64,000 nt of DNA, from assembly GCA_002946415.1 (NCBI GenBank), contig NJPS01000079.1, forward strand, positions 620,001 to 684,000. The letters run 5' to 3'. This document shows, one piece after another, positions 57,378-64,000 of this stretch. Source of the DNA: Rutstroemia sp. NJR-2017a BVV2 (lineage: Eukaryota; Ascomycota; Leotiomycetes; Helotiales; Rutstroemiaceae). How positions within the stretch are numbered: the stretch's first letter is position 1; the number at the start of each line of letters is the position of its first letter. Both the position numbers and the translations under genes were made by a program. A model generated the notes under the pieces. The model did not search any database. It worked only from the letters and a program-made list of their open reading frames with translations, and had not been told where the DNA came from.

Positions 57378-60300
57378 CTCTGTGAGTGAGGGGGATTGGG
57401 TTGGATGCGGAAACTATTGAATACAAGTCTGATGTCAGTCCCGTTGAAATTCAGTTTCTTTTCGTTTCGTTTCGTCTCTTCTTTCTTTTTCCTTCTCTTT
57501 AGCCCGAGTGGGTGAATTTGGATCTGGTAGAAAAAGGTGGACAAGATGCAGAAGAAAAAGAAAGAAAGTAAAAATATAGAAAGCTCTGGTTCTTGAACCC
57601 CCGCTCTCAAATCGGCCTCGATCGTGGGAAGAGTGAGGATATTTTTTTTTAATTTTCCGAACTGAATCAATCGAAGGAAATGTTTCTAGAAAAAGCGCAG
57701 AGCACTTGGTGGTAGGAAATTTGGTATAGCGAGACATGAGTAAGTAACGGAAATGATCATCAAGAAGACATCACCTTTCACTTCTCCAGAGTCCAGACAA
57801 AAGCCAGGATCCATGTCATTTGCTTTGGTTCTTAGATATGTAACTAACATAAACTCGGCCATTCATTTGCATCTACCGTCGTTCACGCGGCAGCAGAGTA
57901 GAGGCGGGTTAAAAAAAGAGCGAGCGGAGAATTTCATGGCACAGACATACACGCAAGCAAGCACAAGCACAGGCACATACCAAAGAGAAGGTAGGCGGAG
58001 CCTGAACACGATGGAGACCCCCGGCATGACGGCGGAGGGGTGTATTGGTTTTCGACATGGCGAATCAGAAAGCAGCGTCGAGCCTCGGAGGATCTGAAAA
58101 CCCATTTTAGTCTGCCTCCCTTCCATGTAATCTGAGAAGCATCTCCGCCAAGTGAGACCGGTACGTACCCACCACCGAGAACGAAATCTAGAAAAAGGTG
58201 AGAGGCTGAGAGCTCTTCTACCCAGTATCCCGACGTCCCTTGTTGCTCTAGTTCATTACTATTGATCCTTAGCGGCGATCATTTATATCGAAGATGGGAG
58301 GATGGGTCCGGTGGGATGGTCCGTGATGACGATAGAGTAATAAGGTCCCGCAGGTATGATATAGGCAATGATGAAACGTAAAATGTGAAAGTGAAATGTG
58401 AAATTGTCCCAAATCTCAAGTGCTGCCGCAAAGGATAACAAACGAAGATATTCCGAGAGACTGGATGGGAAGGGAAGATAGAGTTGAGGATCTGCAAATT
58501 GAGTTGGTAGAAAATGAAGAGCGACGGAAGAGTGGAGGAAGGAAATGACTGCGGGTAACGAGAAGCATAAAGTCAAAGTAGAGTCAAAGCACGGAATGGA
58601 AGTCATCTCCAAAAGAAAGGAAGATACAGAGAGGGCATATTCACTCCTACCCGTACACAAAGTGCCATGTCCATGATGTCGGCCCGCGATGCATCAATTC
58701 CAGAAGCCGACCACAGTCACATACGGGTCACACCTGCCTGATCAGACCCAGGAAGCCGGGAAGCCGGGAAGCCAGGAAGCCCTCGTACTCTGGTGAGTGG
58801 AGGGAAATGGATCGTGTAATCGGCAATGTTAAGTTTAAGGTTAACTCGACACTTTTCCTCGAGGAAGAACTATGTCCGTGCCTCCTCACAAGCAAACCTC
58901 CCACGACAAAGTCCTTGTCACGGTGACGGTCGAAGAACTTGGATATTTCAGCTTGCTGTCAATCCCAGTACCATGCTCGTTCTTCGTCTCTGTTCCCGTC
59001 CCCTTAGATGTAATAGATGTCATTTACGTATTGCTCTCGCACCAAAAGTAGCGCTCCGTTGATGGTAGTGTAATGTTGGCGCACCGTTTAAGTTGTGCAG
59101 TCGGCCAATTAGAACCTGACATCGGCCACCTGCATATACTCTGAGACGACTTGTGATTGCTTCTTCTTCTTGATCTCAGACCCCTTTCTCACTATCAAAT
59201 AATCAACCTAGCGGCGGCAGACATCCATTATCGAACAGCCAACGAGAAGATACCCAGCTTAACGTCCTTGTGCCATCTCTGCACATCTCTTCTCTCTCAC
59301 CAGTCCATGGCTGCCCTACCAGAATAGCAAAAGGTACCCTAGTTAGTATCAATGGCCGTGCGATGGAAGAGATTTCGTGCCACCTCCCAGAAGCTAGGGT
59401 ACATTACTCGATCGTGAACAGAGGTGTTGTGCGTCATGAGAATCGGAGAACATGCAACAGAATCTGTGATAAGTAGAAAAGGTGGAAGTCATTCAAGGAG
59501 CAAAGGAGCAAAGGAGCAAAGGAGCACAGAATCAGACGAAGTCCTCGAAGTCGGATAAAAAAGGCGAAACATTTCCGAATGTTTTGCATTCAGGGACGTC
59601 CCAAATTACTCGCAGATCTCCACTTATTCCCGCATTCAATCTATGCCCATGCCCATGCCGTGCAACCAGGGGCGATGGAACGTTAACCTTACTCTGTACA
59701 GACTGTACTGTGTCACTGCTTCCAAGTTCTAACCTTCGTGGCGGTACCTCATTCACCTGCTGGTCGCTGGTCGCTGGTCACTGCTCGCTGGCCAGTTCTT
59801 TAAAATTACGAAAATTCAGATAAACTACGATCGTTTCCTTCTCGGTACCATTTCCATTACTAATCCGACCAATGTATTCTCCCGAGTCAAAGTCGTCATA
59901 ATATTAAAGTAATAGCTCCTACCGGCTACAAGACCCTTCCTTGCAAATAGACCAAATAGGACGAGATCGCTCAAAATGGTATTAAACTACCAACATTAAT
60001 CCACACTGGGGAATCTAACCTGACTCTAGAACATCTTTCAATCTCCATGCTTCAGATTTTCTTCTAGAATTGTATACAAACCCCCGATCGTGAGGTTGAA
60101 AAGGTGGAGAAGCACATGTCTATCACGTGTGGGTCGCACGTCTTCGCCCGAGCTCATTACATCCCCCGTCCCGACCCATCACACCTGTGAATCTCCAGGC
60201 CTGACATGTCACGGAACTAGCTCATCCCGTAACTGGACCTTTCGTGTCCCGTCGCGACTGTGGGACCAGAACCCAGAAGCCTTGAGTAACGACATCTATG

Positions 60301-60589
60301 AGAGCCAAGCAACGAACTGTCGATCACATTTCTCTGTCCAGTATGCAGCATGCACCGTGCTTGAAAATACAATCTCGTCTCTTCTTCTCCGCCATCGACG
60401 ATTCTGATAATCATTCACATCGCAATTTCACCATTGCTGAGTCGGTCCAATTGGCGAACTGTCGATCATCTGCCGAAAAACACCATGTCGTCGGCTCGAT
60501 TCCTGGGCAGCCTAATTCGACTGCTGCTGGACCAGCACAACGACAGGTTTGTGTGGAGAAATTTTCTATCTACTGACATCCCCGTTAGG
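57378..60589. other. 3.2-kb intergenic region upstream of the RGS-LOV gene
   Basis: Contains the RGS-LOV promoter (A/T-rich and CTTTT-rich at 57455-57660) and the 3' flank of the DUF3431 gene. Short repeats: GGGAAGCC (58750-58780), AAAGGAGC four times (59496-59525) and a CTGGTCGCTGG iteration (59758-59785). A CGAACTGTCGATCA word occurs twice (60310 and 60456). No gene is supported. Confidence 0.45.
59496..59525. repeat. AAGGAGCA octamer repeat
   Basis: Four tandem copies of an 8-bp AAGGAGCA-type unit in the 3.2-kb spacer. Confidence 0.85.
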
Positions 60590-61804
60590 TCAGAATCCAT
60601 CACCATCTTTCCAATCCCTACCAGCTTCTTCCGCTCTATTCGAAGCAACATCTCCGTGCGCTATTGCTTCCTCCTTCCTCTGATTGCACCAGTCCTGTAA
60701 CTCTTTGATTTGCTTCTTCAATTCTTCTTCCCTGCCAGGATCTGGAATTCCACGATCCTCAGCTTCCTTTTGCTTTCCTTCATCTATCAAAGCTTTTGTC
60801 TCCTCGACCTGTTTGGAATGAATCTCGAGAAGTCTCTCCAACGCCTTCCACTCCTCATCTTTAGCATACCACGCCCAAAGTTCTTTCTCCGTCCCAAAAC
60901 ACACCCCAAACCCATCACAAAGACACACACTTTCCAACGGACACACCACATTCCTCCCCGTGAACACAAACTGCCACACATACTCCCAAACCCTCCCACT
61001 AATAAAATCCGGCAGCTTGGTCTTCAACAGCCAATCTCTATAAAACACATACTTTGCCAGCGGCAGAGTGCGGATTCGCTCCCTCGATATCGCAAACTGC
61101 GCACAGCAAGGCTGCGCCAGCACCTTCGGCATGGGATCCAGAGGGAAGAGCTCTGACCACGATCGTGCCAGTTGCACTTCTTCCTGTTTATTTACATCCT
61201 CCTCCACCGTCCCGGGATGCATCCATGCAGGACATCCCGGATCCCAATTACACCGCAAATTCATATAACCCTCGCGGACGACCCTTTCCGCCGAGAGCCT
61301 CGCCACCATCTGCGCAGCGTCGTTATCGAGCAAATAATTATTATGCCAAGTATACTGATGCGAATGCATAAAAAGCGTCACGTCCGAGAGATTGTAGTAA
61401 TTATCGATAATATACGAAATATACACCATCGCTTCATGGCCCTTGTTGCGCGGAGGATGGTTTTCGGCCGTCGGGTCATTCACCGTGTAGATCGTCGACT
61501 GGATGTTCGCGTTGTCTTTGAATGCCTCGCTGATCCAGTTTATGTCTTCGTCTTTCGTTCGCGGTATTACGAGCATTTTCGTGTAGTTTTCTCCAGCGGG
61601 TTTCACGATTCCTGGCACGAATGCCGCTTGCGGTTGATGCACCTTTTTCTTCTTGCCGTGATAGATAGCATGCGCGGGTTGGTGACTGGGTATTACTTCG
61701 TGCGCTCCCCATCTTCTCTCCAGCATCATGGGCTTGAAAAGCCAGAAGAGGATTATCATAGTAAGTACTATGGTGACAGGAAGGATTTTCTTAGGATACG
61801 GCAT
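60590..61804 (-). CDS. DUF3431-family type II membrane protein
   Basis: One exon of 404 residues. The chosen ATG (61804) has the context GCCACCATG; two upstream in-frame ATGs (61843 and 61816) have a T at -3 and would add 13 or 4 residues. A short basic N terminus (MPYPKK) is followed by a signal anchor (ILPVTIVLTMIILFWLF, 7-23), so the bulk faces the Golgi/ER lumen or outside. The luminal part carries family features: MLVIPRTKDEDINWISEAF, STIYTVNDP, NKGHEAMVYISYIIDNYYNLSD, MHSHQYTWHNN, and Cys-rich CCAQFAISRERIR and CPLESVCLCDGFGVCFG. DUF3431 proteins are fungal and have a glycosyltransferase-like look, but the activity is unproven. The C terminus is a charged coiled coil (about 340-395). 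Confidence 0.87.
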   Translation of the reverse strand: MPYPKKILPVTIVLTMIILFWLFKPMMLERRWGAHEVIPSHQPAHAIYHGKKKKVHQPQAAFVPGIVKPAGENYTKMLVIPRTKDEDINWISEAFKDNANIQSTIYTVNDPTAENHPPRNKGHEAMVYISYIIDNYYNLSDVTLFMHSHQYTWHNNYLLDNDAAQMVARLSAERVVREGYMNLRCNWDPGCPAWMHPGTVEEDVNKQEEVQLARSWSELFPLDPMPKVLAQPCCAQFAISRERIRTLPLAKYVFYRDWLLKTKLPDFISGRVWEYVWQFVFTGRNVVCPLESVCLCDGFGVCFGTEKELWAWYAKDEEWKALERLLEIHSKQVEETKALIDEGKQKEAEDRGIPDPGREEELKKQIKELQDWCNQRKEEAIAHGDVASNRAEEAGRDWKDGDGF

Positions 61805-63391
61805 GGTGGCAGACATGCATGCATGACCTGAAGCTGATAACATTCAATCTGGCAGGAGCATGTCCAAAAAAAACCACATCACCATATTTGAAGTTTCGAA
61901 GAATGGAAAGATCAATTAATCTTCGTCCTCTCTACCTGTTTTGATTAAATCAAGCCATGCTTTCCTTTTTTGGAGGAAGGGAAGGGCATCCGACCAATCA
62001 TGACGAGTATTTGAGACAGAAGGGATATTTACTGCTTCTTGCTACTGATCTATCATATTAAAGCAAGGGAAAATTTGGTGGAAACTTTTACTTTTCTTCC
62101 TCTACTTTATTCATATCCGTCTAGTTATATATAGTTATCTTAAAGTACTAAGATCATACTACGAATATCCACCTTGCTTTACAGATCTATACATACTTTC
62201 AACCTACCATCTTTCCTCTCTATGTAGTTCATCTATCCATTCATCTCGCAACCCAATAGAAGCACCTACACGTGAAAACGAAACCAATTCCAGAAACTTG
62301 ATATATACATAGTTAATCGCTTCCCAGAAGTGACGCTACAATGATTCCTCCGTCCATTACCACTATTTTTCACTGCGCCCGTTTCTCCAAGCCCTTACTC
62401 CGTCCCCTCTAGTTAATAACCCCCCCCCCTGCCCAATTCCTCACCTTCCTCTCCACCTTTCCCATTCACAACACAAATACAACCGATTCCCGAAACCCAC
62501 CACATTCTGCTCTATTCATCCAGCCCCGTTCTATTCCATCATCCGCCTTGTCCTGATACCCCCTTTACTATCTATTTATCGATTCATCCTACCTCACTCG
62601 CCCATACCAGCACACTCCAGAGAGTTTGTCCTATTTTAACTCCTGTAACTATATAGATGTGCATACAGGTTGTCGATCAGCTGACCTATTAGCGGCCAAA
62701 CTTCATCGATACTGTAACTGTGACTGTGACTGTGACTGTGGATGGATGGAAGTACGGGGCTGGGATATGCTGTTTTGAGAAGTGGGATACAGGAGTCGAG
62801 GGAGGAAAGGATAGAGGGAAAAGATTTATTTCCCTAATTATCTAGATTAACAGAGGAGCAGGCGAGAGAGAGAGAGAAAAAGAATAGAGCAGACAGAGCA
62901 GAGGAGAAAGTAGAGAATAATATAATAGAAATCATTCCATCCAACACCAAAACCGACGTGAAAGATAGACAGAGTAGAGCAAAGTAGAAGAACAGGAAAG
63001 AAGAATGAGTTTATTCTTCTCCTATCTAGCCCATACGTACCGTACTACTGGAGATATTCTCTGTGAAGAAAGAGATGGATAGGATACCAACAATACTTGT
63101 CAGTTGATGAAATGCCATGCAAGAATGGCGTATACAAAATTATCTGCACTGGGGGAAGTATATGATATGACACATGCAACGACAGCAATCTTGCAAAGAA
63201 AAGACACTCAATCAAGCAGCTAGAATCACAAAGACGTCCGTTCACATAACCAGAACCACAACACCAACTAACAGACAGTCACAGCCAGCCCTATTGGTAT
63301 CAAGTCTATTTGTTCGTTCGTTCGTCATCTATACATCATACAGCTTCTCCCATCCCACGTCCCTCATCCCCTGTTTCTCATCCATCCATCG
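61805..63391. other. 1.6-kb intergenic region, DUF3431 promoter / PDX1 3' flank
   Basis: Both flanking genes read leftward. Pyrimidine- and AT-rich. Contains GTGACTGT iterations (62710-62738) and a C run (62419-62428). No gene seen. Confidence 0.45.
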
Positions 63392-64000
63392 CTACAAAAC
63401 CAACCTCCCCGGCTCGACCTCCAAAATCGTCTTCACCCTCTCCAAAAACACCCTCGCGACCTTCTCCTCCCCCTTCGGGACGTTCACCGTAAAAACATTC
63501 ACCGAATTCGACAAGCCCGGTTTCAGGGCTGTGGCTACTCTCTCCGAAGTAGATTTACTTTTCCCAGTTAGAATATCGTAGATGTCAGACTTATGCGTCT
63601 TCTTTGGTGCAGGAGCAGCTTGCGGGAGGGCCGCAATCTGAGGGAGGAAGGCTCCGCGCGTGGTGCTGGGTTTGACTTTATCGAGGCCGAGAACGGAGTT
63701 GAACAGCTCGTTTGCGGAGGGCTGGTAGTTTTTGGGGCGCGGGAGATCGTCGTTTGCGACGTCGGTGGCGCGGGAGATGAAGGTGGAGAGGGGCAGGAAA
63801 ATGCCGAGGGTGGATTGGATGCGTGTCTGGACATCGAGGACGGCTTTCATGGAGATGGGGAGGGAGACGTCGAGGTTGGGGATGGGAGCGGGTTGGGCGG
63901 AGGGGGTTGGGCGTGCTGGTGCGGGGGCGGGGGCGGCGAGCTTGATGTTGCTGAGGTCGAGGTGCGAGAGTTTGGAGATTTTGGTCGAGAGCTCGGTGGG
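63392..64000 (-). CDS. PDX1: Pyruvate dehydrogenase complex X component (E3-binding protein, PDX1), C-terminal part
   Basis: An open frame of 203 codons runs from the window edge to the stop at 63392; the N terminus with lipoyl and E3-binding domains lies outside. The E2-catalytic-like remnant is visible: LPISMKAVLDVQTRIQ, LGIFLPLSTFISRATDVAND, then YQPSANELFNSVLGLDKV and KTHKSDIYDILTGKSK, the pattern of fungal PDX1. The HxxxD catalytic motif of a true E2 is absent from this stretch, as expected for the X component. The end VEPGRLVL follows a VFTVNVPKGEEKVARVFLERVK segment that looks like a beta-strand/helix close. It anchors E3 in the mitochondrial PDH complex. Identity is fairly confident; the E2 possibility is weaker because of the linker-rich, shortened domain. 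Confidence 0.78.
   Translation of the reverse strand, partial: PTELSTKISKLSHLDLSNIKLAAPAPAPARPTPSAQPAPIPNLDVSLPISMKAVLDVQTRIQSTLGIFLPLSTFISRATDVANDDLPRPKNYQPSANELFNSVLGLDKVKPSTTRGAFLPQIAALPQAAPAPKKTHKSDIYDILTGKSKSTSERVATALKPGLSNSVNVFTVNVPKGEEKVARVFLERVKTILEVEPGRLVL

Noticed and set aside
61172..61831. A 219-codon plus-strand frame antisense to the DUF3431 gene
   Set aside because: Arg/His/Ile-rich mirror of the real gene, with no recognisable domain.

Overview
This window is nuclear DNA of a filamentous ascomycete. It is gene-sparse, introns are mostly 49-120 bp with GTANGT-like donors and CTAAC/CTGAC-like branch sites, and there are fungus-specific families (a HET-domain protein, a Zn2Cys6 regulator, an RGS-LOV photoreceptor, Hsp104). 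Remembered protein similarity (the UTP10 N terminus, the RGS-LOV architecture) points to Leotiomycetes, probably Sclerotiniaceae (Botrytis/Sclerotinia relatives). The genus is an inference. I found no bacterial, plasmid or viral segment, no rRNA or tRNA gene and no intact transposon.

Layout. 1-8.6 kb: UTP10 (-, runs off the left edge) and NRDE2 (+) share a 298-bp divergent promoter, followed by CSN1 (-). 9.1-12.3 kb: a five-exon Zn2Cys6 transcription factor (-). 15.4-19.0 kb: a sulfotransferase-like P-loop protein (+) and the mitoribosomal/Mhr1-type protein mL67 (-), which carries a repeat tail. 19.0-21.9 kb: a roughly 230-bp foldback repeat, then a small degenerate RNase III-domain gene (-) sharing a promoter containing heat-shock elements with HSP104 (+, 21.9-24.7 kb). 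25.7-28.1 kb: a HET-domain gene (-), followed by about 5.9 kb without recognisable genes. 34.0-35.2 kb: the PP1 catalytic subunit (+). 37.6-41.1 kb: a selenoprotein-W-like Rdx protein (-) with a 748-bp intron and a heterotrimeric G-protein gamma subunit (-). 42.4-45.8 kb: eIF3a (+).

47-53.2 kb is the accessory part: a polytopic membrane protein (+), a protein with a fungal NLR-type N terminus and an ankyrin-like C-terminal module (-), and, divergent from it, a predicted R-S-E class ADP-ribosyltransferase (+) ending in the same module. The two copies of the module keep two introns at equivalent positions and phases, so they are paralogous. This pair is the best candidate for an undescribed system. 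53.2-64 kb: microsatellites, an RGS-LOV blue-light photoreceptor (-), a DUF3431-type type II membrane protein (-), and the C-terminal part of the pyruvate dehydrogenase X component (-, runs off the right edge).

Functional links. Most genes are unrelated housekeeping genes: ribosome biogenesis, translation, proteostasis, PP1, COP9 and PDH. The G-gamma subunit and the RGS-LOV protein belong to the same signalling pathway but lie about 14 kb apart. For all spliced genes the exon limits were derived by hand from splice sites, reading-frame continuity and remembered protein families. Every reconstructed coding sequence closes in frame, but no transcript data were available.
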